64,000 nt of DNA from Desulfofustis limnaeus (GTDB taxonomy: Bacteria; Desulfobacterota; Desulfobulbia; Desulfobulbales; Desulfocapsaceae), in assembly GCF_023169885.1 (NCBI RefSeq), contig NZ_AP025516.1, positions 310,001-374,000 on the forward strand, given 5' to 3'. Position numbers and translations under genes: made by a program. Under the pieces are notes generated by a model. The model ran no database searches. It was not told the origin of the DNA and saw only the letters and a list, made by a program, of their open reading frames with translations. Shown piece after piece: positions 24,223-33,587 of the stretch (its first letter is position 1; each line of letters starts with the position of its first letter).

Positions 24223-24712
24223 GGCCCACCTCCCGTTGCAGCGGTGGATGCTCGAGCTGATCGCGCACCAGCATGAACACATCGCGCCGGCCGTCCTTGC
24301 CGGTCTTCCGCACGTAGCCGGCGTTTTTCAGCAGACGGACATATTCGTCCACGTTGTCTTCGGTGGCCCCGGAGGTGATGACCAGGTCGGCCTTGGTGAA
24401 ATAGCGTTTGGCCCGAATGATCTTCCAGATCTTGGCCCGTTTGGTGGTCTTGAGCGCCCGCGTTTTCTTTCGCTCGCCGGGGCTTTTGACCACCTTCCAG
24501 CGCGGCTGCCGCCGAGGCTTGCCGCCTACACGCAAATCGACCCGCTCCCAGCGCTCGTCGATCTGCTCCAGGTATCCTTCCCTGGTCAACAGATCGAGCG
24601 CCCGCAGCACCGGCTTGCGCGGCAGCTTCGTTCCGGCCACGGCCCGCTCCAGGCTGAATCGCTTGATGTTCTTGGCCAGCAGCCAGCCGATTAACGGATC
24701 GAGCACCGACAT
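24215..24712 (-). CDS. Early phage protein with winged-helix features
   Basis: The ATG at 24710-24712 overlaps the stop of the B-like ATPase gene. The product (165 aa) has two HTH-like segments (KLPRKPVLRALDLLTREGYLEQ, and FTKADLVITSGATEDNVDEYVRLLKNAGYV) linked by a basic stretch (RRQPRWKVVKSPGERKKTR). The tandem winged-helix layout suggests DNA binding. No family name assigned. Confidence 0.6.
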   Translation of the reverse strand: MSVLDPLIGWLLAKNIKRFSLERAVAGTKLPRKPVLRALDLLTREGYLEQIDERWERVDLRVGGKPRRQPRWKVVKSPGERKKTRALKTTKRAKIWKIIRAKRYFTKADLVITSGATEDNVDEYVRLLKNAGYVRKTGKDGRRDVFMLVRDQLEHPPLQREVGHV

Positions 24713-25404
24713 CACTCACCTCCGTTGCGCACCGCCAGCAGGTGGCCGACGTCAACCACGTCCAGCTTGTTCATCTTGGCGACCCGCTCGGCCCGCGAGA
24801 ACCACACCATGGTTCGGCGGAACTTGCCGAAGCCGCGCTCGTGGATGAACCTGATCCCCTCCGGGCTGATCGGTACTTCGCAGATCTGCTCGGCCAGGCT
24901 GGCGATATCGTCGGCGTCAAACGTCCGGAAACGGATCACGTCCGAGAAGCGGTCCCACAGATGGCGGTAGCGCTTCAGTTTCTGGTCCACCTGGTGCATG
25001 CCCACCAGGACCACCGGCGTATTGGTCACGTCGTTGAGATCCCGTAGCACCTCGACCATGCCGCCCCGACACAGATAATCGACCTCGTCGATGATCAGAG
25101 TCCGGGGCCGGTCCAGGAGCAGGTCCACCGCCTGGTTGAACAATTCGTCGGAGCGGAAGGCCGGGGCTTCGCCCAGCTCGCTGACGATCTTAGACAGCAG
25201 GCTGCGCCGGCTCATGATGTCGGTCGCCCGTACATAGGGGTAATCCTTATCGGCCGCGTACTTCTGGGTCATCTCGGTCTTGCCGGTGCCCGGCTCGCCA
25301 TAGACCAGGCCCATCCCGACGCGGCCTTTCACCGGCGCTTCGATCACCTCCATACCGGCCAGAAACCGTTCCACGTTCTTTGTGATTGCAAATGTCTTTT
25401 TCAT
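24712..25404 (-). CDS. Mu B-like transposition AAA+ ATPase
   Basis: The 230-aa ATPase has Walker A (GEPGTGKTEM), Walker B (LIIDEVDYLCR), and a sensor-type LVGMHQVDQKLKR. MuB-type proteins deliver target DNA to the transposase and protect the element from self-insertion. It lies directly downstream of the MuA-like transposase, as in Mu. The length is somewhat short of Mu B (312 aa), as is common for these relatives, which lack the N-terminal HTH. Confidence 0.9.
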   Translation of the reverse strand: MKKTFAITKNVERFLAGMEVIEAPVKGRVGMGLVYGEPGTGKTEMTQKYAADKDYPYVRATDIMSRRSLLSKIVSELGEAPAFRSDELFNQAVDLLLDRPRTLIIDEVDYLCRGGMVEVLRDLNDVTNTPVVLVGMHQVDQKLKRYRHLWDRFSDVIRFRTFDADDIASLAEQICEVPISPEGIRFIHERGFGKFRRTMVWFSRAERVAKMNKLDVVDVGHLLAVRNGGE

Positions 25405-25483
25405 TCGGTACCTTTGCGTTGTATTTAATGGATGTATCGCCTTTGGCCCGGAGCCGGTCGGTCGGCTCCGGGCCGCCTCGTTT

Positions 25484-27700
25484 CTACCCCTCGCTGCTGG
25501 ATTGCGCCTCCTCCCGCAGTCCCATTCGTTTTCTCAAATCGCCCTCCAGCTGCAGGTACATCCGGCCGCCGGTGGAGGTGTAATAGTCGCTCAGCCAGTC
25601 ATATTCCTGCCGGGTCAAGCCGGGCGCACTGCGCTCCCGGTGCTTGATCCAGTTGTAGCGGTCGCTCATGGTGGCGAAGATCGGAATTATCTTCGGCTCG
25701 GCCGGTTTCGGACTGATCTCCATGGCCGGCAGCGACGCCCCGGCCGGTTCCGGACCCGCATCCGCCTCAGCGATCAGCTCGTCGATCTCATCCAGCTCCC
25801 GCTGGTTGCGCTGCATCGCCTCGGCGGCCCGCCCCGCTTCGTCAAGGGCAGGCGTCATGTACGGGATCGATGGCCGGGGCAGCTCGACGATATTGGCGAT
25901 CTGCCGCTCCCGGTGCTGCAGGATCTCTTCGTGGATCTGCTCCAGTGCCTGTTTCCGGGCGATCTTCTTGGCCTCTTTCTTGGCCGCGCTCATCTTCTCC
26001 TTCTGCAGGTGGTGCAGGCGGGCCGCCACTTCCGCCCGGTCGACGCCGGTCCGCAGCGGGTCTTGGGCGACGCAGATGAAGGAGCCGTCCTCGTCGAACA
26101 GGTAGATGGTGCCGAGATCGGCCGGGTCCAGCTTGACCCGAACAGCTTTGCCCTCCAGGCCGGCCAGTTCGGCGGCGATGTATTCGTTGTTGCCGACCCG
26201 TACCCCTTTCTTGCCGATGGTCCGGATGCCATTGTTGTCCGGCGCTTCAGCCAGCAGGATGTCAAGCGCCCGGACATCTTCGATGCGCCGTTCGGTCCCG
26301 CGCCAGATCCGCGCCACGGCGGCAGGCGTTCGGCCGTCCAGGCTGCGGTGGACGTTCTGGTGGTAGATCGCTTCGCACCAGCGGTCGCAGTAGCGTTGCA
26401 GCTCGTCGGCGGTCATGTTGATCTCGACGATGCTGTCAACTTGTCCAAGCCGTTCGGCGAAGGTCCGCCGGCTCTCGATGTCCTTGCGCTGCGCCACGCT
26501 GTGGCCGATGTAATTCGGCATCAGCTCCTGAAACGAATGGGCGAACGTCTTGAAGGCCCGTTCGATATGCGGTTTGGCTTCCGGCGTGAACGGCGGGCAG
26601 AGGATCTGCTCCACCTGCAGCGCCGAAAACACGCCGACGATATGTTTGCTCACATAGTCGGCGCCGTTGTCTGTCTTGGCGGTCTCGGGTACGCCCCAGT
26701 CGAGCAGCGCCGCCCGGATCAGTGCGGCCACCGCTGTCGCCCGGCTGGTCTTGGAGACGAGCAGCTTCAGCCGGCGGGAGAACACGTCGATCACCCCGAT
26801 CAGGCTGTGCCGCCCGTCGGCCAACATCACGTCGGCCGGGGTCGAGTCGAACTCCCAGACCTGGTTGAGCCGGTCCACCTGTTGCGCCGCGTCGCCGACT
26901 GCAAACTGGTGCTTGTTGCGCCAGGCGTCCGGGTTGGTGCAGAAGAGCAGCAGGCTGGCGTTTTCCTCTTTCCAGCGGCTGACAAACCGGCGCACGGAGC
27001 TTGCGTGCGGCGGGTAGGGAAAACGCGCCGCTACGGCCATGTTGATGCCGGAGTAGGAGAGGTGCGGTTTGCTGATCAGCAGCCCGATGCAGAATTCCTG
27101 TTGCTCGGGAGTCAGTGAGGTGGTGCCTTTCTTCGGGTTGGCGTAGCCGTTGACCAGGCCGATCAACCCCTGTTCCTCGTAGCTGCGCCGCCAGCGCAGC
27201 AGGGTCGGCACCGAAAGCGAGGGGACGATTCGCCGGGTCGCTGCTTCGACGGTGATCTCGCCATCATTATAAATACGGCAGAACCGGGCCATGCCGATCT
27301 TCTTGTTCTTGATCTTTGCCGCCTTGATGAAATTGGCGCAGGAGTCGAGCAACTGCCGGCGCACGAACGCCTGTTCCTGTTTGTCTTGTGGTAGGCCGCC
27401 GAAGCGGGCCAGCTGCCGTTCCCGGCGAATCCGTTCCCGCTCTTTTGTTTCGGCGTGTTGCTTGGCCGCCTGGAGGCCGAGGTCGGCCGACAGCGTCGCC
27501 GGTACGGTGATCGACCGTCCGGCCAGCGCGATCCGCGCTTCATCGGGAAGCACACTGAGATGATATTCCCGGCCGCCGCCTCGGCCGCATCGAGTGCGGA
27601 ACTGCCATGATGATCGTTCGGCGAGTTTCTGAACGCCCCGTTCCGATCTGGGCATTCCCGGCAGGCCGGCCAGCTCTTTGCTCGAATACCATTCTTTCAT
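25484..27700 (-). CDS. MuA-like DDE transposase
   Basis: The start is the ATG at 27698-27700, behind GGAGGG and overlapping the upstream stop (TGATG), giving 738 aa. Residues 1-60 form the Mu-type winged helix (WYSSKELAGLPGMPRSERGVQKLAER). Next come HTH domains I-beta/gamma (EEQGLIGLVNGYAN) and the rve-type catalytic core: VWEFDSTPADVMLADGRHSLIGVIDVFSRR for the first Asp, WGVPETAKTDNGADYVSK for the second, and PHIERAFKTFAHSFQELM for the Glu. A Mu C-terminal beta-barrel follows. The catalytic triad is intact, so replicative transposition could in principle occur. Confidence 0.9.
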   Translation of the reverse strand: MKEWYSSKELAGLPGMPRSERGVQKLAERSSWQFRTRCGRGGGREYHLSVLPDEARIALAGRSITVPATLSADLGLQAAKQHAETKERERIRRERQLARFGGLPQDKQEQAFVRRQLLDSCANFIKAAKIKNKKIGMARFCRIYNDGEITVEAATRRIVPSLSVPTLLRWRRSYEEQGLIGLVNGYANPKKGTTSLTPEQQEFCIGLLISKPHLSYSGINMAVAARFPYPPHASSVRRFVSRWKEENASLLLFCTNPDAWRNKHQFAVGDAAQQVDRLNQVWEFDSTPADVMLADGRHSLIGVIDVFSRRLKLLVSKTSRATAVAALIRAALLDWGVPETAKTDNGADYVSKHIVGVFSALQVEQILCPPFTPEAKPHIERAFKTFAHSFQELMPNYIGHSVAQRKDIESRRTFAERLGQVDSIVEINMTADELQRYCDRWCEAIYHQNVHRSLDGRTPAAVARIWRGTERRIEDVRALDILLAEAPDNNGIRTIGKKGVRVGNNEYIAAELAGLEGKAVRVKLDPADLGTIYLFDEDGSFICVAQDPLRTGVDRAEVAARLHHLQKEKMSAAKKEAKKIARKQALEQIHEEILQHRERQIANIVELPRPSIPYMTPALDEAGRAAEAMQRNQRELDEIDELIAEADAGPEPAGASLPAMEISPKPAEPKIIPIFATMSDRYNWIKHRERSAPGLTRQEYDWLSDYYTSTGGRMYLQLEGDLRKRMGLREEAQSSSEG

Positions 27701-27918
27701 CAGGCGGCCCTCCGCATTTTTTGAGGGAGGTCCAGGTAGTGTTCTGGACAACCGCTGTCGAGCAGAAACTGCAGCACCCGGCGGTCGTTTCGTTTTCCGA
27801 GCAGGGTTTCGCTGACCTGGGTCAGGTATTTCAATTCGAGCGCCTGTTGGATGTCGACCGGCTTGATCTTGTTCATCACCATCCAGGCCCGCGCCTCTGT
27901 TCGGTCGCGCCGGTTCAT
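27700..27918 (-). CDS. Small helical early protein (72 aa)
   Basis: The frame MNRRDRTEARAWMVMNKIKPVDIQQALELKYL... is joined to its neighbours by 4-base overlaps on both sides, which supports it as real. It has an HTH-like helical pattern (IQQALELKYLTQVSETLLGKRNDRRVLQFLLDSGCP). It may be a Ner-like regulator by position, but no family is certain. Confidence 0.55.
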   Translation of the reverse strand: MNRRDRTEARAWMVMNKIKPVDIQQALELKYLTQVSETLLGKRNDRRVLQFLLDSGCPEHYLDLPQKMRRAA

Positions 27919-28334
27919 AGTTCCATCTCCAGTTTGCGCATCCGGCTTCGGGCATCCTTGGCGCGCTGGTACTCCTTGGCCCAGGAGAGCAAGATCACGT
28001 CGTTTTCATCGATGAGCATGCCGCCAAGCGGGGCCAGCACTTCCCGCATCGGTTCCAGGTCGCCGGTCGCAGCGCAGAAGATCACTAGGCTGTTGATGCC
28101 CGGTACGTAATCAAGCGCTTCCGGATTGAGCCATTTCTCCAGCGTCGCCATGGTCAGGCTGCTGCCGTTTCCTTTCATCAGACGAACCCCGTAGCGGCCG
28201 GCCAGATCATTCATCCGGTCGAGCAGTTCCTCACGCGAAAAGCGCGATTCCTTGGCGCTCTTCGCCAACTGCTCCTTCAGGTTTTTTCCGATATTGAGAC
28301 TCGGCTGGGAGAAGAGATTTAGTTGTTTGGCCAT
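27915..28334 (-). CDS. First early phage protein (139 aa), function unknown
   Basis: The start at 28332-28334 (MAKQLNLFSQPSLNIGKNL) follows AAGGGTG. The product has helices FSREELLDRMNDLAGRYGV and ATLEKWLNPEALDYVPGINSLVIFCAATGD, resembling DNA-binding regulators of Mu-like phages. It is first in the early operon, opposite the repressor gene, where Mu has ner. The role as an early repressor is inferred from place. Confidence 0.55.
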   Translation of the reverse strand: MAKQLNLFSQPSLNIGKNLKEQLAKSAKESRFSREELLDRMNDLAGRYGVRLMKGNGSSLTMATLEKWLNPEALDYVPGINSLVIFCAATGDLEPMREVLAPLGGMLIDENDVILLSWAKEYQRAKDARSRMRKLEMEL

Positions 28335-28489
28335 CGGGCACCCTTGGTTCATGGCGGATTTTTCGTTCACTATCCGCAGGGTTCTGAAGTCACTATCTGG
28401 AAATTCAAAACACTCCGATGTTGATTACCGCCTAACAACCTGATAATCTGGCGTTAAGCTGTGTATTATTTCACAGTACGTTTTCGGAA

Positions 28490-28517
28490 ATATTACTACG
28501 TTATTAGAGTTTATCAA
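28490..28517 (-). promoter_or_regulatory. Candidate early promoter of the phage
   Basis: Read on the minus strand, TTGATA (28512-28517) and TAATAT (28490-28495) are separated by 16 bases. They point towards the early operon beginning at 28334. A repressor half-site (28531-28540) lies just upstream. The spacer is one base short of ideal. Confidence 0.4.
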
Positions 28518-28530
28518 CTACTAATTTATA

Positions 28531-28675
28531 GTTCGGACTTCTTTTTCTTCTCTCGGGTGCGGTGAGTCTAGATAATATGAACCATATCAACATCATAATT
28601 AGAACTCCGAACTGTGATTGTGAGTTCGGAGTTCCGTTCGGAGTTAATCGCGGAGGTTGGGTATGAACTCCGAAC
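28531..28675. promoter_or_regulatory. Repressor operator cluster (AACTCCGAAC half-sites)
   Basis: The 10-base motif AACTCCGAAC or its complement GTTCGGAGTT occurs at 28603-28612, 28624-28633, 28636-28645 and 28666-28675, with a one-mismatch copy at 28531-28540. The sites at 28603 and 28624 form an inverted pair. The last overlaps the first codons of the repressor gene, which suggests strong autoregulation. Confidence 0.65.
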
Positions 28676-29358
28676 CGAAAAGTAATACCCTTCGGGATCG
28701 GCTCGAGAAGGTGATTGGGAAGGAAAAACCTTTTGCGTGGGCTAAAAGATTAGGGATTCGCCCTGCAACGTTCTCGAGGATGTGGAACGAAGGAGTAGCT
28801 CCGAAATCGGATACTCTTATGGTGATAGCCAAAGAGACGGGATACTCGATTGACTGGTTATTAACCGGGGAAGGACCGCCTTTGCGTGAAGAGGCACCAA
28901 CGGCACCCAAAAGTTCAATTGTTAGCCTGCCTGATCAGGGCGACTTTGACTACATCCCAATGGTTGAAGCAAGCTTGTCCGCTGGTGGCGGAGCCTTCGT
29001 CGAATCGGAAAAGGTAGAGGGTTATTACGCATTCAGAAAGAGCTGGATAAAAAGAGTTGCGACAAGCGCCAAGGATCTGGTGCTCATGCGGGTAATAGGC
29101 GATTCCATGTCCCCGACCATCCAGGCCAGGGACACCGTAATGATCGATACGGCAAGAAAACAAATCAAGGAAGGAGAGATCTACGCCATCCGCTTCGACC
29201 ACACCATAATGATCAAGCGCCTGGCCTTCCGCCCAGGCGGAAAAATCCTCGTGATCTCAGACAACAAAAAAGACTACGAACCATACGAAGCAGACACATC
29301 CGACCTAAACATAATCGGCCAAATCATCTTTTTCAGCCGCGTTTTCGTCACAGAATGA
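28663..29358 (+). CDS. LexA/CI-type phage repressor (HTH plus S24 peptidase)
   Basis: The 231-aa protein starts at the ATG at 28663 behind CGGAGG; a TTG six bases upstream is less likely. The N-terminal HTH is in PFAWAKRLGIRPATFSRMWNEG. The C-terminal S24 domain has the catalytic Ser in VIGDSMSPTIQARD and the Lys in TIMIKRLAF. S24 repressors are cleaved upon RecA activation, so this Mu-like phage was probably SOS-inducible, unlike Mu itself. It is divergent from the early operon and flanked by its likely operators. Confidence 0.9.
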   Translation: MNSEPKSNTLRDRLEKVIGKEKPFAWAKRLGIRPATFSRMWNEGVAPKSDTLMVIAKETGYSIDWLLTGEGPPLREEAPTAPKSSIVSLPDQGDFDYIPMVEASLSAGGGAFVESEKVEGYYAFRKSWIKRVATSAKDLVLMRVIGDSMSPTIQARDTVMIDTARKQIKEGEIYAIRFDHTIMIKRLAFRPGGKILVISDNKKDYEPYEADTSDLNIIGQIIFFSRVFVTE

Positions 29359-29397
29359 AGGTTCGCTAATTATAATCTTAAGAAACAGGATTGTTTA

Positions 29398-30696
29398 ATG
29401 GGCTCGATAAGAAAAGAAGTTTGGGATTCATATTTGAAAATGTTTCCTGATGAGGAGGTAATGTTGAGCCCTTTTCTTTCAGGATTTTTTATTACTTGGG
29501 CAAGGTTAAGAAAAGAATATAATACTGAACTGAAAATATTTTTTTTGTCACCAGAACAGAATATAAAAGAATCGTATGGCTTCGAAAACGAAGTGATGCT
29601 TGTCTATGCACCTTTTAAAAGCATGGAACCACGCACGCTGCAAGCAGTTGAGCAAATTTATTCACAATCACCAGCAAAAGGACGGGTTGAAACATTAAAT
29701 TATTTTTTGGTGTCCGATGACCCTAAAGTTCGGGAGTGGCTTGATACTTATACTTCCTCTAGGCAGGAATCACGAATTATTGTCTCTTTTACCAGAAAGG
29801 AGCTTGAAGAAAATCGCGGAAATACCTGGTTTGTCAGAAATCGGTTGAATGAACAATTCTTTGGCAGAGATCTTTTTAATTATTCCCTTCCATTAATCGA
29901 AGATACTTATTTTTTCGGGCGTCAGCAGTTAGTGATGGAATATTTAGATGCCATAAAACGTAAGGAGAATAAAGCGGTTTTCGGATTGAGAAAGACAGGA
30001 AAAACGTCTTTTTTGTTTAAACTAAAACGTTTAGTAGAGAACGAAAAAATTGCTACTGTTTTGTATTTTGATTGCAAACAACCAGATATAAGAAAATCAA
30101 GATGGTTTGAGTTACTTGAAGAAATTGCGACTTTGCTAAAAAAACATTTTTCTATAAAAGAAACTCTAATTTTTGATGACAAAATAGCTTCCAAATCGTT
30201 TTTCAAGCTTATTCAATATGTTAAAAACAGAAACAAACAGGTTTGTTTACTTTTTGATGAAATAGAATTTGTCTCATTTGTTGCAAAATTAGACAGTCAT
30301 TGGCATCACGATTTTATAGAGTTTTGGCAAACAATGTGGTCTTGTCAGAGTCAATTGAAGAACTTTTCATTTATTATTTCTGGGGTTAACCCCTCTGTGA
30401 TCGAAACTGACATTGTAAATGGTGTTCAAAATCCATTATTTGGGATTGTTTCACACAGATACCTTACGGGTTTCTCTGAGGATGAGGTTAGGATTATGAT
30501 CAGAACCTTAGGGAAAAGAATGGGGTTAAAATTTGATCATTTCTCAATAAGTAGTATTTTTAAATGGTATGGTGGCCATCCATTATTAACACGACTTGCT
30601 TGCAGTTGGCTAAACACAACTTTGTCGGCAGAAGCCCAAAAACCAATTGATATTAATAATGAAATATTTGAGGGTTCCTTGAAAAATAGGGGCTAA
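29398..30696 (+). pseudogene. STAND-like AAA ATPase, 3' truncated by IS5-family element
   Basis: The 432-codon frame has an N-terminal alpha/beta region (residues 1-150), the linker PLIEDTYFFGRQQLVMEYLDAI typical of nSTAND ATPases, Walker A (FGLRKTGKTSFLF) and Walker B (VCLLFDEIEFVSFV). The frame then enters a helical region. Its stop codon is supplied by the terminal TAA of the adjacent element at 30694, so the native C-terminus, normally an effector or sensor region, is lost. It is strongly AT-rich and lies between the repressor and the lost prophage end, a usual spot for cargo defence genes. Activity is doubtful. Confidence 0.7.
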
Positions 30697-31959
30697 AAAT
30701 CTGGCAAATTATTCAAAAAAATCAGCGAAAAATCTCTGAAAATATATTAATATCAACACGTTGGTTATGATATCACCATTTCATTCCCCCTTTTCAGAGA
30801 TAGCGCCATGACACAATTCGGCCTCTTCGATTATCACAAGCGACTCTCCCGGATCGATAAAGCCGGTGATCCCCTGATCGAACTCAATAAGGTGGTTGAT
30901 TGGGAACAGTTCCGTGTCCTCATCAACCGTGCACTTGAGAAACCGCGTAAATCTCCAGCCGGTGCCAAGGGCTACGACCCAATCCTGCTGTTCAAGATCC
31001 TGATTCTCCAGTCTTTGTACAATCTCTCCGACGAGGCCATGGAGTATCAGATCCTTGATCGCTATTCGTTTTCCCGGTTCCTTGGTATTCGTGAAGGTTC
31101 CAAGGTGCCCGATGCCACCACCATCTTCCGCTTCCGGGATGAACTGGCCAAAGCCGGCGTGGTGGAGCTGCTGTTTACCCAGTTCGATCAGTTCCTCCGT
31201 GAGCATGGCTTTCGTGCGCAAAAGGGCCAGATTGTCGATGCCTCCATTATCCGCGTTCCCACTCAGCGCAACAGCCGGGAAGAAAACGAAGATATCAAAG
31301 CCGGCACACCCATCACCTCATGGGACGAACCGAAACGCCGGCAAAAAGATACCGATGCCCGCTGGACCAAGAAGAACGGCAAAGCGTTCTTTGGCTACAA
31401 GAACCATGTCAGTATCGACGTCGGTCACAAGTTCATTCGCAGCTATGAGGTCACCGACGCCAGTGTCCATGACAGTCAAGTGTTTACCGAGCTGCTTGAC
31501 CCGGAAAATACCAGTAATGACGTCTGGGCCGATTCTGCGTACCGTTCCGAAGAATCGTTGCAGGAGTTGGCACAACAAGGGTTTCAAGAACACCTGCAGC
31601 TCAAGGGCAACCGGCACCGAAAGCTGACCGACGAAGAGCGCCAGGCGAATCGGACCAGATCGAAGATCCGTAGCCGTGTCGAACATGTCTTCGGGGTGAT
31701 GGCCATGCGTACCGGCAGTACACTGATGCGCGGGATTGGCATGGTCAGAATCAGGGCCAAGATCGGCTTGCGCAATTTGGCTTACAATGTGAGCCGTTTT
31801 GCACTGCTGGCCACCGCTTAACAGCAGACGTGCGCCTTCAGAACGTAGAAGGCGCTCACCGGCTCCTGAAAGAGCGATACGTGAGATCAAGAGAGCAGAA
31901 AATCGTCTCATGGCCGTCATAGTTTGACGAAAAACGGTGTTCATGAGTGCAGATTTTTA
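30694..31959 (+). mobile_element. IS5-family element with unmatched flanks
   Basis: The element spans 1266 bp with TAAAAATCTG at both ends in inverted orientation. The left flank is the ATPase gene and the right flank is the cytochrome gene; the stop codons of both truncated genes come from the element. The immediate flanks (GGGGC and CGGCG) are not direct repeats, so a deletion or recombination has removed what lay between. Confidence 0.8.
30808..31821 (+). CDS. IS5-family transposase
   Basis: The 337-aa DDE transposase opens with the DUF772-type N-terminal region (YDPILLFKILILQSLYNLSDEAMEYQILDRYSFSRFLG). Catalytic residues lie in QIVDASIIRVP, NDVWADSAYRSEES and RSRVEHVFGVMAMR. The frame is complete, so the element is probably competent. 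Confidence 0.95.
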   Translation: MTQFGLFDYHKRLSRIDKAGDPLIELNKVVDWEQFRVLINRALEKPRKSPAGAKGYDPILLFKILILQSLYNLSDEAMEYQILDRYSFSRFLGIREGSKVPDATTIFRFRDELAKAGVVELLFTQFDQFLREHGFRAQKGQIVDASIIRVPTQRNSREENEDIKAGTPITSWDEPKRRQKDTDARWTKKNGKAFFGYKNHVSIDVGHKFIRSYEVTDASVHDSQVFTELLDPENTSNDVWADSAYRSEESLQELAQQGFQEHLQLKGNRHRKLTDEERQANRTRSKIRSRVEHVFGVMAMRTGSTLMRGIGMVRIRAKIGLRNLAYNVSRFALLATA

Positions 31960-32502
31960 CGGCGCAACAACGCGTTTATTGAAAATGGCATTATTCAAGG
32001 TGCCCACATGCATGCCGTTGGTACTGTCGACCATCAGTTGATACACCGGGTTGCTGACCAGATTGCCATGAGCCTGTCCCATCAGGTTATCGGCAAACTC
32101 TTCGACTTCAACGGGGTGGCAGCCGGCACAGTCGGCCGGGGAGACCACCGTATGAACGGAGAAGCCGTTATGCTCGAAACTGTCCGGGTGTTCAGCGGCG
32201 CTCATCGTGTGGCACTCTGCACAACCGACCACGGTCTCGGCCAATCCATCGGGCACCGTCTCCGTCGAGATCCGGCGCTGTCGCAGCTCCTGCGCCAACC
32301 CCTCTGCCGGCGTGATCCGGGCATGCCGGCTTTTTTGCCAGTCGGCAACGATTCCGGGTGTGACGATGGCATGGCACTCGATGCAAACTTCACTGTCGGC
32401 GCTCAGCACAGCCGCCGAAACACCAGCAGGCATGACTGTCAGAAGACTCATGACGAGAAGGGGCTTGACCCATCTGGCATTCGTGTGAATCATGGTCGAC
32501 AT
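31957..32502 (-). pseudogene. Multihaem c-type cytochrome, C-terminally truncated
   Basis: The frame starts at 32502 behind GAGGAG and carries an N-terminal signal peptide (VKPLLVMSLLTVMPAGVSA). Three haem motifs follow: CIECH, CAECH and CAGCH. The His-rich spacing resembles the hydroxylamine oxidoreductase-like multihaem family, which has about eight haems, so the remaining 181 residues are an N-terminal fragment. The TAA stop comes from the IS5 element end. A periplasmic electron carrier before truncation. Confidence 0.75.
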
Positions 32503-32743
32503 CGTTTTCTCCTCTTGTGATGGCAGAGTTCTCCAACCTTTCTTTTTCACCGCTCCTCACCTGCAGTGTAGCAGACCAAACTCCCATTCTCCAAATAGTT
32601 GTTAGTCCCAAGAGCAGATCTCGGCAGAGCTGCACATCTCTTCCGGGCGATAATGGCGTCGAGTCCCCACATGCCGGTACGTCGCACAACACGTCCACCG
32701 AATACGTCCACCGCCGATCACCGCAACCTCCGGTGCCTGAACG

Positions 32744-33220
32744 CTATCGGGAGAATAGATCCCGTTCATCGCCGAGGTGCAGTTCCATGACCTGCTGAAA
32801 CCGGCTGACCAGCAGGTAATGGTGAATGGTTATGGCCAGCAGGCTGGTGGCCGGGGCCCTCAGGAATGATTGCAGATAGGGATGACGCCGCAGGTAGCGT
32901 TCCCACAACTCCGTGCACTCCCCAACACCGCACTCTGCGGCAACCCCCAGTGCGGTGAGTGCCGTGGCCCGATGGAAATCAGCCGAGGTATTGGTCCGGT
33001 TATCGAAGAATAGTGATACCCGGGGGTCTCGCTCGATATTGGCATATTTCCGTGTCGCCTGCCCCGTTGCCACCACGATCGTCCGCAAGTCGTCGGAATG
33101 GGCAAAGGCCATCAGGCTCGAATAAGGCTGCCCCTCGCGTTGGGTACCGAGTACCGCTAAGCTCTGGGACGCAAGCAGGGTCCCGATCTGGTCCCGAAGC
33201 TGTTGTTCTTGCATCTGCAT
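32744..33220 (-). CDS. Pyridoxamine 5'-phosphate oxidase-family protein
   Basis: The 158-aa protein starts at the ATG at 33218-33220 behind AAGGTGG. It has the split-barrel FMN-binding pattern (LLASQSLAVLGTQREGQPYSSLMAFAHSDDLRTIVVAT, then RKYANIERDPRVSLFFDNR). The family binds flavin and often acts as a small reductase. The GQPYSS segment contacts substrate in relatives. It stands alone between the cytochrome fragment and the oxidase gene. Confidence 0.8.
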   Translation of the reverse strand: MQMQEQQLRDQIGTLLASQSLAVLGTQREGQPYSSLMAFAHSDDLRTIVVATGQATRKYANIERDPRVSLFFDNRTNTSADFHRATALTALGVAAECGVGECTELWERYLRRHPYLQSFLRAPATSLLAITIHHYLLVSRFQQVMELHLGDERDLFSR

Positions 33221-33587
33221 GTCACACCACCTTATGCTTACCCTGCATCTGCCACTTTCTCCCGCATCGAGTGTCATGGCAGAAAAGAAACCCGGCCGTG
33301 AACGAAGCTCCGCATGGTTCATTGAGCCACTGGCTTTCAGTATACCCTCCAGCACTCATTTTTCTCACTGAGAAACGAGGGGGAACGCTTCGACAACCGT
33401 TCAACAACGTACCGATTTTTGCTGCAACCACCAAGGTGAGGGTTGCTGGTCAGCAAGACCAGCCGGTCGCCGACGGCATCTGGACCGCCGTAGTGCTGGC
33501 AACGCTGCTGGCCGCCGGTGCGGCGGCGCTGGTCCTGAGCCTGATTCGCAGCGACCGGCGGCCAGCAGCAAACCTGGAACGCTCTGC
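33221..33587. other. Gap without an assigned gene
   Basis: On the plus strand at about 33411-33590 one frame reads like a membrane helix and basic tail (IWTAVVLATLLAAGAAALVL, then IRSDRR), but it has no start with a ribosome binding site and runs into the oxidase gene antisense. It may be a remnant. No terminator or promoter stands out. Confidence 0.3.

Noticed and set aside
25382-27118. 578-aa plus-strand open frame across the MuA-like transposase gene
   Set aside because: It is the antisense shadow of a GC-rich gene with a full set of transposase motifs; its composition (Arg, Gly, His, Pro, Gln-rich) is not protein-like.
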